Positions 13,190 through 25,920 of a stretch of 64,000 bases of DNA are shown one piece after another. The translations under genes were made by a program, and so were the position numbers. The notes beneath the pieces are model-generated. The model was not told the origin of the DNA and searched no databases. It saw only the letters and a list, made by a program, of their open reading frames with translations. Origin of the DNA: Dreissena polymorpha (Eukaryota > Mollusca > Bivalvia > Myida > Dreissenidae); contig NC_068359.1 in assembly GCF_020536995.1 (NCBI RefSeq), positions 101,847,384 through 101,911,383 of the forward strand. The letters run 5' to 3'. How positions within the stretch are numbered: position 1 is the first letter of the stretch; each line of letters starts with the position of its first letter.

Positions 13190-13395
13190 TCTTGTTTTTT
13201 ATGTCCCCCAGTCTATACTAGGAGACATATTTCTTTTGCCCAAGGTCATTCTTCAAGGTTAAAGGTCAAGGTCAAATTTTGCAATATTGAATATAGCAAC
13301 CTGGCATTTTGCATGTATGTGTATCTCATGGAGCTTCACATTTTAAGTGGTGAAATATCAAGGTCAGCCTTCAAGGTAAAAGGTCAAATATAACG
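13190..13395. repeat. AAGGTCAAGGTCAAATTTTG repeat fragment
   Basis: Contains CCCAAGGTCATTCTTCAAGG, TGGCATTTTGCATG and TGTATCTCATGGAGCT. A related fragment is at 45760-45870. No gene is seen between here and 14640. Confidence 0.55.
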
Positions 13396-14639
13396 AACAC
13401 ATCTTGTTATTAAATTAATGTTACGCAACAATGAATTTTGTTTATGCCCTGCGTGCTTACGAATTAATTGGATAAAACGGGAACCAAAATGCACATTGTT
13501 GTCAATTGTATAACTATTCTCTACCTTTGCGGAATGTATTAATATAGTGATGACGTAGTGTGGTGTTAGTTACTTTGACGACGCAACACAAATTTTAGGA
13601 TACCTTATGTACATTTACGTCATTCAGAAAATAGAACCAATGAGAAAAACTTTTACATTTTTTTTAGTATTCTTTAATAATTCGGTAAAATCCAACTTTT
13701 GCATTGAAATTTGTCTCAAACAAAAGCTTTGGAAATGAAGTCCTACAATACGAGAATATTTTCAAATTTTCCAAAATTCGACTGTTTTTTGGAAGGCCTG
13801 ACATATGGTCTTCAACAAGCAATCTATCCAACCATAGTTTCATAAAATAAATATATTTCACTTGATATTTAATGCATATTTTTATTTCATTCCTGTTCAT
13901 GTATTGACATTAAAGTTATACAATGTGATTATAGAAAGTAGCATTCAACATACTGACATCTGCTGGTTATCTCAACAGCACATCAGTCCATGATCAAACA
14001 TAGTAAGGTATAACCGGTTATATGTTACACATGAACATGGAAACTATGGATGTATTATTGAGCTGATGGCTAGATATGTTAACAAATTTAGTAACCTATA
14101 TTCAGTTGAACTTAATTTGAAAACTGCATGTTTGGTTTCTTCTGCAAGATCTTGCACTGGAATTGTCTCTATTGCAGACTGATTCTGGATAGTCTAGGTC
14201 CTTCTAAAGCCTGTTGTTATGGCCTAAAGTGTTTTAAGGGGATGGTAGTTTAAAATAATAAGTCAAAGAATTGGTATACTTGGCACTTTGAAGTTTGTTC
14301 ATATCATTACCCTGGGGTCAAAATTTGCCCTGCCATATGGTAACCTTGTTTCCATAATATGTATATAAAAACAAAAGTAATGAAATATCTTTAGAAACGG
14401 CAGAGCCAAAAGATTTTGGTATTTTGCGCGTAGCATGGCAAGCTGGTCCTCTACTAAATGTTCAAATCATGACCCTGAGGCCTACAAAATTGGCTTCACC
14501 TTGGGGGTAATTTGTTCCCTTATATGCATAAAGTGAACACTACACATCTCTGAAGCCACAAGGCCTAGCAGTTTAGTCTTGGGCATGTTACATCATAAGG
14601 TGGTTTCTGTAGTAAAATTTGGCCTGTCACTGTGTCCTG

Positions 14640-14940
14640 TTTCTCTAAAAGTCCATTTTCCGGAGGGTTTTTTACGCAACAATTTAATATATTGAGCTGA
14701 TTTTTGGTATGCCAGTCAACATATACGTGCCCTACAGATGAAGTGTGAACTTTTTTCCAGATCATTGATTCGTGGCAACGTTTTGAGCCTTGGACTTAAA
14801 AATTTTCTCTTTGATAACTGTTGTCCGGAGGTTTTTTACGAAATGCTTTCAGCTATTGAGCTGATTTTGGTATGTAATTCTATGTACATGACCTACAGAT
14901 GACGTGTGAAATTCGTTCCGGTCTTTTTATATTTGGCGAA
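14640..14940. repeat. TTTTTTACGCAACGCTTTCA family fragment
   Basis: About two units with GTCCGGAGGTTTTTTACG, ATTGAGCTGATTTTGGTATG and CCTACAGATGAAGTGTGAA, as at 10600-11215 and 23160-24160. Confidence 0.6.
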
Positions 14941-14954
14941 GTTATGGACCTTAG

Positions 14955-16065
14955 ACCGCTCTCTAATTCAAATAGTTTACATCTGATCTTCACCAAACTT
15001 GGTCTGAAGTTGTGTCTAGACAATATCTAGGTCAAGTTCGAATATGGGTAATGCTGGGTCAAAAACTAGGTCACGGGATCACTCAGTGCATTTCAAGGAT
15101 TAAGCATGGTGTCAGCTCTCTAACTGAAGTAGTTTTCATCCGATCTTCACCAAATTTGGTCAGAAGTTGTGTCTGGATGATATGTAGGTCAAGTTCGAAT
15201 ATGGGTCATGCCGGGTCAAAAACGAGGTCATGAGGTTACTTAGTGCATTTCAAGCATTTAGCATGGTGTCCGCTCTCTTATTGAAGTATTTTTCATCCGA
15301 TCTTCACCTTATTTGGTCAGAAGTTGTGTCTAGATGATATGTAGGTCAAGTTCAAATATGGGTCATGCAGGGTCAAAAACGAGGTCATGAGGTCATTTAG
15401 TGCATATTAAGCATTTAGCATGGTGTCCGCTCTCTAATTGAAGTAGTTTTTATCCGATCTTCACCTAATTTGGTCAGAAGTTGTGTCTAGATGATATGTA
15501 GGTCAAGTTCAAATATGGGTCATGCAGGGTCAAAAACGAGGTCATAAGGTCACTAAGTGCATTTCAAGCATTTAGCATGGTGTCCGCTCTCTAATTGAAG
15601 TAGTTTTCATCCGATCTTCACCTAATTTGGTCAGAAGTTGTGTCTAGATTATATGTAGGTCAAGTTCAAATATGGGTCATGCCTGGTCAAAAACGAGGTC
15701 ACGATGTTACTTAGTGCATTCCAAGCATTTAGCATGGTGTCTGCTCTCTAATTGAAGTAGTTTTCATCCGATCTTCACCTAATTTGGTCAGAAGTTGTGT
15801 CTAGATGATATGTAGGTCAAGTTCAAATATGGGTCATGCTGGGTAAAAAACGAGGTCACGATGTCACTTTGTGCATTTCAAGCATTTAGCATGGTGTCCG
15901 CTCTCTAATTAAAATAGTTTTCATCTGATCTTCACCGAATTTAGTCAGATGTAACGTCTAAATGATATCTGAACAAGTTCAATTATGGGTCATGCCGGGT
16001 CAATAACTAGGTCTCGAGGTCACTTAGTGCATTTCGAGCATTGAGCATGGTGTCCAAAACCTTCG
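14955..16065 (+). repeat. 157-bp tandem array, seven units
   Basis: Units recur every 157-158 bp, with TCATCCGATCTTCACCTAAT, TGGTCAGAAGTTGTGTCTAG, ATGATATGTAGGTCAAGTTC, AATATGGGTCATGCAGGGTC and AGCATTTAGCATGGTGTCCG. Inner units are more alike than the first and last, as expected for an array grown by unequal exchange. The short open frame inside is accidental. Confidence 0.9.
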
Positions 16066-16484
16066 AACAGGCGTATCTTGTGACAGTTTGGCACTCTTGT
16101 TGGTATATGAGTCTACCTACATGCCCTACAGATGAAGTGTGAAATTTGTTCCGGTCCATTGATTTTTGGCTATGTAATGGGCTTTGTTTTCTCTAAAATA
16201 GCTGCTGTGCGGCTATAAAGCGCAGTACGATCAGTTTGCGTGTAGGTAGATAAAATGCAGACCAAGCAGGCAGTTTAATATCAAGATTTATTTGAACTAA
16301 AATATACAAATGGTTTCTGCTTTATTAGTCAGGAAAAGGTCAAGATGTATGTTTCTAAAAATGTTTGTAGGTTGCTCACATGCAGACCATCTTGTGGATT
16401 GAACATGAAGTAAAATAAGTAAAAATCATTAAATTATGTTATTGTTTTTAAATGGTAAAATTATTTTAACCTATAAAATTGTGC

Positions 16485-16725
16485 GTTCATGTAGGTTTCT
16501 CTGCTCTGGTTGATGCATTCTTGAGTAGATTCTAGGACTCAGAGCCGGTTTATTTACCTTGGAATTTTTGAAGATATCTTCTTCATCAGCTGATCACTGA
16601 TTCACTGACGTCACAATCACATGACCGGTAAAGAGTCACGTGATACGAGGAGACTGTCATACACCCGGGGTAGCTCGAGACCCTCATCCCTGTTAAGTGA
16701 TGGCCGCCGCTGATTAATCTCAATT
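16485..16725 (-). mobile_element. Penelope-like retroelement, 3' coding end (fossil)
   Basis: On the minus strand the sequence gives peptides such as EINQRRPSLNRDEGLELPR and, further on, KVNKPALSPRIYSRMHQP, which are typical of the region after the GIY-YIG endonuclease of Penelope-like elements. It is separated from its GIY-YIG core (18340-18660) by the insertion at 16732-18329. The element is broken and incomplete, with no reverse transcriptase core in the window. Confidence 0.65.
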
Positions 16726-16731
16726 GCTTTT

Positions 16732-18329
16732 TTATACGCCCGTCTATGACGGGACGTATTATGGTATACCCCGCGTCCGTCTGTCCGTCCGTCCGTCTGT
16801 CCGTCCGTATGTCTGTTAATGTCGTACGCTACGTCAAATATCCTTTGACAGATTTTCTTCAAATTTTAACACAATCTTAATATTGATAAACCCTGATCCC
16901 CTTTCGTTTTTGACGGAATTCTGAATTGTCGTTCCAGAGTTATGGGACTTTGTTCGTCAAAATTTCGTGATTTCATTGAATGTCCTACTGTAGCTATATA
17001 AAAATGTTAAAGTTGTTATAACTTTGGTATGCTTGGACCTAGAGTCTTGAAACTTGACATGAAGGTTGGCCAGAACTAGTAAGTAACCACTGGACATTTC
17101 AAGGTCATTCATTTGAAGGTCAAGGTCACTGTGACCTTGAATGTAAAAATGTTAAAGTTGTTATAACTTTGGTATGCTTGGACCTAGAGTCTTGAAACTT
17201 GACATGAAGGTTGGCCAGAACTAGTAAGTAACCCCTGGACATTTCAAGGTCATTCATTTGAAGGTCAAGGTCACTGTGACCTTGAATGTAAAAATGTTAA
17301 AGTTCTTATTTCATGTTATAACTTTGGTATGCTTGTACCTAGAGTCTTCAAACTTGAAATAAAGATTGGCCAGTACTAGAAGATGACCACTGGTCATTTC
17401 AATGTCATTCATTTGAAGGTCAAGGTCACTGTGACCTTAAATGTTAAAATGTTAAAATTGTTATAACTTTGGTATGCTTGGACATAGAGTCTTCAAACTT
17501 GACATGAAGGTTTGCAAGCACACTTAGATGACCACTGGTCATTATAAGGTCATTCATTCTAAGGTCAAGGTCACACAAGGTCACTGTGACCTTAAATGTT
17601 AAAATGTTAAAATTGTTATAACTTTGGTATGCTTGGACATAGAGTCTTCAAACTTGACATGAAGGTTTGCAAGCACACTTAGATGACCACTGGTCATTTC
17701 AAGGTCATTCATTCTAAGGTCAAGGTCACTGTGACCTTAAATGTTATTGTTGTTCATGTATCCTACCGTAGCTCAAATATCCCCCGATGGATTTTTTATA
17801 CGCCCGTCTATGACGGGACGTATTATGGTATACCCCGCGTCCGTCTGTCCGTCCGTCCGTCCGTCCGTCCGTCTGTTAATGTCGTACACTACGTCAAATA
17901 TCCTTTGACAGATTTTCTTCAAATTTTAACACAATCTTAATATTGATAAACCCTGATCCCCTTTCGTTTTTGACGGAATTCTGAATTGTCGTTCCAGAGT
18001 TATGGGACTTTGTTCGTCAAAATTTCGTGATTTCATTGAATGTCCTACTGTAGCTCAAATATCCTTCGATGGATTTTTTTCAAATTTCAACACAATCTTA
18101 ATATTGATAAACCCTGATCCCCTTTCGTTTTTGACGGAATTCTGAATTGTCGTTCCAGAGTTATGGGACTTTGTTCGTCAAAATTTCGTGATTTCCATGC
18201 TCATGTACTTATAAAATAAACCATGTATTCAAATACAAATAAACTGAAGTAAAAAAATTATTCAAAGGGTTATTTATTACCTTACTACTTCATTGGCGAA
18301 CGACGGGCGTATCATGCGCTCATGGCGCA
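16732..18329. mobile_element. Repeat-bearing DNA insertion (TATACGCCCGTC family)
   Basis: The insertion begins TTATACGCCCGTCTATGACG and ends with the inverted GACGGGCGTATCATGCGCTC near 18303-18322. The word GCTTTT flanks it on both sides (16726-16731 and 18330-18335) and may be a target duplication. It separates two parts of one Penelope-like element, which fixes it as the later event. Inside are a second head copy (from about 17794) and a 146-bp array. No transposase frame is seen, so it is presumably non-autonomous. Confidence 0.65.
16997..17760 (+). repeat. 146-bp tandem array, five units, with AGGTCACTGTGACCT palindromes
   Basis: Each unit has AAAATGTTAAAGTTGTTATA, ACTTTGGTATGCTTGGACCT, GAAACTTGACATGAAGG and the 15-bp palindrome AGGTCACTGTGACCT. 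The palindrome is intact in all five units (17123, 17268, 17423, 17578, 17723). The unit before 17578 has a small extra partial duplication of the AGGTCA half. Confidence 0.9.
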
Positions 18330-18339
18330 GCTTTTATTC

Positions 18340-18660
18340 ACTTTGCGTTTCCATAGATGTTCTTCGGAAGTGAGTACTTTGGTGTTGTTAGGGTTGATCT
18401 TGTGTCCAGTTTGTTTACAATGTTCATATATGGCAGAAGAAGTTCATGTAAGATGTTCTTTCAATCTAGTGTCTTATTGTCTCGCTGTTTCACCTACATA
18501 GTCTTTTTCACAATCCTCACATTTGACATGATATATGACACCAGATTTCTTCATTTTGTCTGTTTTGTCTTTAACTTTGGTGAGGTTCTGTCTGATGGAG
18601 TTGAAAGGTTTGTGGAAGATCGTGGCTCCATGATTTCTGAATACTCTAGCCAATACTTCT
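18340..18660 (-). mobile_element. Penelope-like retroelement, GIY-YIG endonuclease region (fossil)
   Basis: The minus strand carries the linker typical of Penelope-like elements (SEVLARVF, HKPFNSIRQNLTKVKDK) followed by a GIY-YIG start (SGVIYHVKCEDCEKDYVGET). Gene order on the minus strand continues into 16485-16725 across the later insertion. The element is an incomplete fossil. Confidence 0.7.
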
Positions 18661-18830
18661 ATGAAGACCGGTGGCAGGCATACCTTTCATCAGGGGCACT
18701 TCAGAAGTATTGGCTAGAGTATTCAGAAAACATGGAGCCACCATCTTCCACAAACCTTTCAACTCCATCAGACAGAACCTCACCAAAGTTAAAGACGACA
18801 AAATGAAGAAATGTGGGGAGTCCATTAACC
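18661..18830 (+). mobile_element. Inverted partial copy of the Penelope-like linker (fossil)
   Basis: Positions 18702-18812 are the reverse complement of 18547-18660, with a 41-bp spacer. On the plus strand the copy reads the same linker (IPFIRGTSEVLARVFRKHGA). The two arms differ at a few positions, so the inversion is not brand new. Confidence 0.75.
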
Positions 18831-18857
18831 AGCAGATGAAAATTCGTTTGTTAACTA

Positions 18858-18981
18858 ATGTCAAGTGAGTGTGTGTTAAGCTTGAACCAATGTTAAGTGA
18901 ATGTGTGTTAAGCTTGAACCAATGTTGAGTGAATGTGTGTTAAGCTTGAACTAATGTCAAGTGAATGTGTGTTAAGCTTGA
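18858..18981 (+). repeat. 32-bp tandem repeat, about four units
   Basis: The unit is ATGTCAAGTGAATGTGTGTT followed by AAGCTTGAACCA, with single-base differences between units. Confidence 0.9.
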
Positions 18982-19395
18982 TAGTGATTTGATGGTTGTT
19001 TCTGATACAAATCGATATTGAACCTATGTTCCTTAATATCATATAGTCACAGAGCGAAGCTGTTACAGAATGTACATGTGCAAGCAACAAATGATCACCT
19101 GAGTGTATTAAATATGTATCTCTAACTCAAAAGTGTGTTCTATATTTCAGCACAATTGGTAAGAGTTATGTATTTATAATAATATAAGCAGATAAATTAA
19201 TAGAGAACCTTGGAGACCTTTACAATTAGTGCTTGGTAGCGAGATTTTCTTAGACATTAATTGGTCCGTTGATCAAGAATTGCTTTAAAAATGTGTAAAA
19301 GTCTGAAAATAAGTGGTCTGTGGTACGTCCAATAAAATTCCAACTGTATTGGTTCCTATGTATAGCAAGTCACTAAAATCATTAATCTTCTTCAG

Positions 19396-19459
19396 GTATA
19401 TTCTGATCTCAGAGACCAATGAGAAGAAACAGCTGAGACCCTTGATAGCAGCATTCCAG
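19396..19459 (+). CDS. Isolated exon-like segment, gene unknown
   Basis: An acceptor (ATCTTCTTCAG) and donor (CAG-GTGACC) bracket 64 bases. The only continuously open frame reads YILISETNEKKQLRPLIAAF and then Q, entering with one base of a split codon. If not spliced at 19460 the frame runs on to a stop at about 19505. The family is not recognised. Phase does not let it follow the 4843 segment directly. It may be an exon of the same large gene or a chance open stretch. Confidence 0.35.
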
Positions 19460-19507
19460 GTGACCAGAGATTGTTGCCAAGGCCAAGTGATTGGGCAACA
19501 ACCTTGA

Positions 19508-20389
19508 AGTTGCTATAGTGATTGTGCAACAGACTCATGATTGGGGCAGTAATTGTGCTACAGACTCATGTTTGATATTAACACCTATTTGCATACTGTA
19601 CTGTCTGTACTTGAAGATTTCATTATTTAGGGCCTGTTAAAATTGTCATGAAATAATAAACTGAAATGCTATTTATCAACGCATTATTTACTTGACTTAC
19701 TACAGTACTGTTACCATAGGAACACTCTTCCACACACCTGAAGGTTATGGATATCAAAGTGATATATAGATGAGCTTTGTTGGATTCAGTGGAATATCGA
19801 TTTTAAAGCACGAGTGATCATAGAAAATAATATGTTCACAAGTGGCGCAGCCATGAGTGAAAATATATTTGATCTATGATCACACATCAACTGTAAAACT
19901 GAATACATTGTTATTTCTTGTGTTCTTGTTACCACCAGATGTTACAGCAATTAGTTTTAACAAAATATGTACAGGGTATATAGTTATTGAACATTTCATT
20001 ATGCAATGTAGGCTATTACCAACCATATTTTGATTCCAAATTCTTTGCAGGAAATACACTTTATTCATAATTGTATACACATAGGACTTTGTATTGACAT
20101 ATAACACATTTGATTTTGATTATCAATAGTAGACACACAAAAAAACAGACAAATAAAACACGCTATAGGGAAGCATTGTAACATAAAATAATAATTTAGT
20201 ACAAAAATGAACATTATAACTATTGCAATGTTGTGTAAACCTAAATGGTAAATACTGAAGGTCATTAATTGATTAACAACCGTTTTCATTGAGATCATTT
20301 TGCATATTATGAAATTAAAGAGGAGTAAAAAGTAAAAACAAAACACCTGTGTATTCATTTATTAAATCAAAAGACTTAACTGGCAATTA
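19508..20389. other. Non-coding stretch, no feature recognised
   Basis: AT-rich with scattered stops. No splice-bounded exon or repeat unit was seen. Confidence 0.4.
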
Positions 20390-22205
20390 GAACAGGCGAC
20401 TAATTGAATGTTATACTCAGTAACTTGCTAACTAAGACTAAGTGACTGACTGACTAGTGTACAGTTATTTCATTGATGCGCGGTGAACAGTCAAAAATGT
20501 TTTCCCAAGGTATCAGGGATGACTTTGGAACTGTTCCAAATGTCAGCCCTGGTACTGAAGGACAACAGTTTAGACTGTTCACCGCACATCCATGAAATAA
20601 CTGTTTTATACATGATCAAATTTCAAACATTTGCACGAGCGGGAAACAGTTCAAACTATTGACTGGTTAACAGTTCGATTTATTCACCGGTAACAGTTTA
20701 AAACATTGCAACATTACTTTTTTGATAAGGAAATAGCAAAAAATAATTAAGTATCATTTATATAAGGCATCAGGTAATAATATACCATGTGACTATAAGA
20801 CTAATTGACTGTCTGACTATGAGGAAATGTGACTGACTGACTTTTTGAGTAAGTGATTGACTGACTATTAGACTAAGTAACTGACTAACTATTACACTAA
20901 GTGACTGACTGACTATAAGACTAAGTTACTGACTGACTTTTAGACTAAGTGACTGACTGACTATTATACTAAGTGACTGACTGACTATTACACTAAATGA
21001 TTGACTAACTAGAAGACTAAGTGACTGACTGACCTTAAGACTTGACTAACTAGAAGACTAAGTGACTGACTGACCTTAAGACTCAGTGACTGACTGACTT
21101 AGACTAAGTGACAGACTGACTATTATACTAAGTGACTGACTGTGTATTATACTAAATAATTGACTAACTAGAATACTAAGTGCCTGACTTACTTTTAGAC
21201 TAAGTGACTGACTGAGTATTATACTAAGTGACTGACTGACTATTATACTAAGTGACTGACTATTAGACTATGTGACTGATTGACTTTAAGACTAGGTACT
21301 GATTGATTGACCATGAGCAAAGTGAGTGACTATTAGTCGAAGTACTGACTGACTGACTTTTAGCAAAGTGATTGACCATTAGACTGAGTACTGACTGACT
21401 GACCATTAGTAAAGGTAGTGACTATAAGACTAAGTACTGACTGACTGACCATTAGTAAAGGTAGTGACTATAAGACTAAGTACTGACTGACTGACCATTA
21501 GCCAAGTGAGTGACTATTAGACTAAGTATAGACTGACTGACCATTAGCAATGTGATTTACTATTAGATTTGGTTATTACTTATTATTACAATGAGGGACT
21601 AACCGACTATTAGACAATGTGAATGACAAAATATAAGACTCTGTGACTAACTGACAATTAGACGAAGTTACAGACTGACTATTATACTATTTTACTGACT
21701 GACTATAAGACCATGTTACCAACTGGCTATTCGACTATGTGACTGACTGAAAGACTATATGACTGATTTGAGTGACTGACTATTGGGCTAATTGACTGGC
21801 TTAAAATGAGACTATGTGACTGACTGACTATAAGACGAATTGACGGACTGGACGAGTAGACTAGAGGATTCATGGAAAATCACACCAGGTGATGAATTAC
21901 TTACCTTTAGACTGGGCAACTGACTGCCCATTAGACTTGGCGACTTACTATGAGACTGAGTAACTTAATTTTTCACTTGGTGACTGACTGACAATAAGAC
22001 CGGGCAACTAAATGACCATTAGACCAAATGACTAACTGACCATTAGACTTGACAACTGACTGGCCATAAACCCCAGCAACTAACTGACTATTACACTGGA
22101 CGACTGACTGACCAATAGACCGGGTGGCTAACTGACCAGTCAACCTTGCAACTAACTGATCATTCGACCTGTTGAATAACTTACCATTAGACTAAGCTAA
22201 ATAAA
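20390..22205. repeat. Degenerate GACTGACTATTAGACTAAGT array, about 1.8 kb
   Basis: A low-complexity array built from CTGACTGACT, ATTAGACTAAGT and TATAAGACTAAGT words of about 20-22 bp, with longer local duplications (for example the two CATTAGTAAAGGTAGTGACT units near 21410 and 21460). Divergence rises toward both ends. It is interrupted by unrelated sequence at 20460-20780. Confidence 0.9.
20461..20604. repeat. Hairpin with 32-bp arms
   Basis: ACAGTTATTTCATTGATGCG to CGGTGAACAGTC (20461-20492) is mirrored by GACTGTTCACCGCACATCCA to TGAAATAACTGT (20573-20604), with three mismatches. It looks like a small MITE sitting inside the GACTGACT array. Confidence 0.7.
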
Positions 22206-22349
22206 TCGATAAGTATGAATCCTTATGCTATCAACACCAATCAACTACCAGTAGCCAAACTTGTCACATATTCGACACTGGTGCTCTTTGAACAGATGTT
22301 TGTTCGTTAATAATTGTGTTGGCATACCGAAATATTTAGCACATCCAGT

Positions 22350-24160
22350 CCGGGTTTTTTACGACAAGACAGACTTTTGACTAATCTAAATTTTGGACAA
22401 GGGTAGTAATACTCTTTAAAGGGAGATAATTTTTATATATCATTTGGCAGGTACAGGTCTTTTTCGACAAAGGAAGTTATATTTTTAAACAGAATCCAAG
22501 GAAGGAGCTTCTATTAATAGAAAGTAAAAGGCATCGAGATTTGAGACAAAATTGTATATACAAATTTTCTTCATAAAAACTGTTTTCCGGATGATTTATG
22601 CCCCTGAAGTAGGTCATATAGTGATCGTACTGTCTGTATGTCTGTCTTTCTGTCACACTTTTGCGTTTAGGTTTCAAAAAATTTTCATAACTTTTATGTC
22701 GCTTCAGATGTAACATTCTTATTTAGTATGCATTTGTATATGGACAAGGCAATTCCACACGCACAACAATTTTGAGCCCCTTGAACTAAAGGTCCGCGTT
22801 AGGTTTTGCGTTTAGGTTTCGCAAAATGCTCATAACTTCTATGTCGTTTCAAATGCAACCTTCATATTAGGTATGCATGTGTATATGGACAAGGCCTTTC
22901 CATACGCACAAAAATTTTGACCCCTTCGACCTTGACCTTGAACTTAAGGTCCGCGTTTATGTTTTGCGTATTGGTTTCGAAACATGCTCATAATCTCTAT
23001 GTCGCTTCAGATGTTACCTTCATATTTGCTATGCATGTGTATATGGACAAGGCCTTTCCATACGCACACAAATTTTGACCCCCTTGACCTTGAACTTAGG
23101 GTCTGCGTTTAGGTTTCGAAATCTGTGATTAGGTTTCGAAAAAAGCGTTTTTCGGGGGCATATGTCATATGATTTTTGGTATGCAACTTTACATACATGC
23201 CCTACAGATAAAGTGTGAATTGTGTTCTGGTCGATAGTTATTTGGCGAAGTTATGGGCCTTGGACTTAATACTTTTCTCTTTAATGACCGTTTGTTTAGG
23301 TTTTTACGCAAGGCTGTCAGCTATTGAGCATAAAGAAGTCGCACTATCCGTCTGTGTCAGTCTGTCCGTGTCCACCTTTGATTTATCTAAATGTTTGCGA
23401 AGGGAAGTAGTAAGCTTTAAAGGGAGATAATTTTTATTTTTCCTTTGGCAAGTTCCATTTTAGACAAAAGAAGTAGTATTATTTTAAGGGATATAATCCA
23501 CATTAGAAGCTCTATTAATAAAAAGAAAATGGCATGGAGTTTTTAGACAAAAGTGAGTATAGAAATTGTCTCAAACTCCGGAAAACGGTTATTATAGACA
23601 ATTTCGAAGTCCAAAGCCCATAACTTCCTCACAGATGAATGGAATGGATCAATTTCACACTTGTTCTGTAGGGCATTTTGTGTTGACTCACATAACAAAA
23701 ATCAGCTCAATATCAGATGAAGTGTTAATTCGTTCTGGTCCATTGATTGTTTGCGAGTTCTGTGCCTTGGACTTAGAAATGTTCTATATAATAACCGTTT
23801 TCCGGATGTTTTTATGCAACGCTTTCAGATATTCAGCTGATACATGTATTTGGTATTTTAGTCTACCTACATAACCTTTAGTGTGAAATACTTTATGGTC
23901 CATTGATTGTTGGCAAAGTTATGGGCCGTCCACTTAAAGATTGTCTGTACAATAACCTTTTCCAGAAGATTTTTACGCAACGCATTTATATATTGAGCTG
24001 ATTTTTGGTATTTGAGTCTACTAACATGACTTACATATGAAGTGTGGGTTTCGTTTTTGTCCTTTATTTTTTTTTATTGAGTTATGGACACCGTTTTCAA
24101 TAAAATAGCTGTTGTGGGACAGTACGGGACATTGTGTTTCATAATGTGACGCAGCTCTTG
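22350..24160. repeat. Degenerate arrays: TTTTTTACGCAACG and TGCTCATAACTTCTATGTCG families
   Basis: From 22620 to 23150 about three units of roughly 150 bp carry TGCTCATAACTTCTATGTCG, GTATGCATGTGTATATGGAC and AAGGCCTTTCCATACGCAC. Before and after lie units with GAGCTGATTTTTGGTAT and CTACAGATGAAGTGTGAA. One segment (23560-23720) is in the opposite orientation. A copy of the first family is at 45060-45370. Confidence 0.7.
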
Positions 24161-24561
24161 TTGTATTGTAGACTTTTTCAAAGCCACATCTCAGATACAA
24201 TCAAAATGAAACTGCATGGAGAATAGCAATGCATAAAAACAATTACCCTGTAATAATGCCTTTAAAATATTAATCCCAATAAGCTGGGGAAAAAATCAAC
24301 CACCTTGAAATAGTGATGTTTGTTACCTGTTTTATATTTGGAAAGCTTGCCACAAGCATTAATTTTGGTTGGGTGATGAAGTGGTGTGATAACGAACAGC
24401 TAAATGTAAATTCTATGTTAAGTCTATACATTTAAAAACCATATGATTAGACCTATTAGTTCATGTTAATTATCAGCTTGGCGAAATCTGGAACATCTAT
24501 TCCAATGATAACTTTTCTAAATTAACAATGAAGCTGGGGATCAATATCTAGATTTTTATAC

Positions 24562-24775
24562 TTAACCCTTTCCATGCTGGGTTTGTCGTCTGCTAAAATA
24601 TCGTCTGTTGAATTTCTAAAATTAGCATTTTCTTCGATTTTTTTCAAAGAATACTATCAGAATAGCAAACAATTTTTATCCTGTAGAGACGCAACGTTCT
24701 GTGGCGTCTCATCTGGATCGAAATGGTTTGCAAAGGCCTTTAAAATTTATTTGGTTACAGCGATGAAAGGGTTAA
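24562..24775 (+). mobile_element. Hairpin MITE-like element, copy 3 (AGACGCCAC family)
   Basis: Starts TTAACCCTTTCCATGCTGGG and ends GATGAAAGGGTTAA, with the GAGACGCAACGTTCTGTGGC palindromic core. It is the most diverged of the four copies. Confidence 0.7.
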
Positions 24776-24849
24776 GCAATCCACGAAATATAACAAAAGC
24801 ACACAGAACCAAGGATCAGTAAATTGTTTTCTATTGTTTTGCTTTTGTA

Positions 24850-25573
<724 letters not shown>

Positions 25574-25861
25574 TGTAATAGTACTTTCATCTTTTTCTGC
25601 AAGAATGTATTTTCAGCAATTTGAAGCTTGAAAACCGTGTATTTCCGATACCATAGGATATCATAATACAGTTAACAATCTGTCACCAAACTGTTTGTTC
25701 AATTTCTAAGCGGCCTCGGTAGTTGAAAATCAGATATGACTAACTAACCATCCTATGGGTTGAGGTTTCTGTGTAACAGTCTGTGCTTAATTGAGCGGAA
25801 ATTTATTCAAAAAGTATGTTTCATAGCACACGTGTCATCGAAAGTATTAGACAGGATCGAG

Positions 25862-25870
25862 TATATAAAT
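25862..25870 (+). promoter_or_regulatory. TATA box of the multi-exon gene
   Basis: TATATAAAT lies about 30 bp before AATTGAGGAGAAC (near 25891-25903), a likely start of transcription, and 51 bp before the ATG at 25921. Spacing fits a core promoter with a short 5' leader. Confidence 0.6.
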
Positions 25871-25920
25871 ACAGAGCAACGGGACAATATAATTGAGGAG
25901 AACATTTATGTTCAATAGAG

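Noticed and set aside
16617-16862. 81-codon minus-strand frame as a gene
   Set aside because: Its first half is the TATACGCCCGTC repeat and its second half the Penelope-like tail, so it is a fusion by insertion and not a gene.
18357-18806. 149-codon plus-strand frame
   Set aside because: It is antisense to the Penelope-like relic for its first part and runs through the inverted duplication. The real coding signal is in the relic's own strands.
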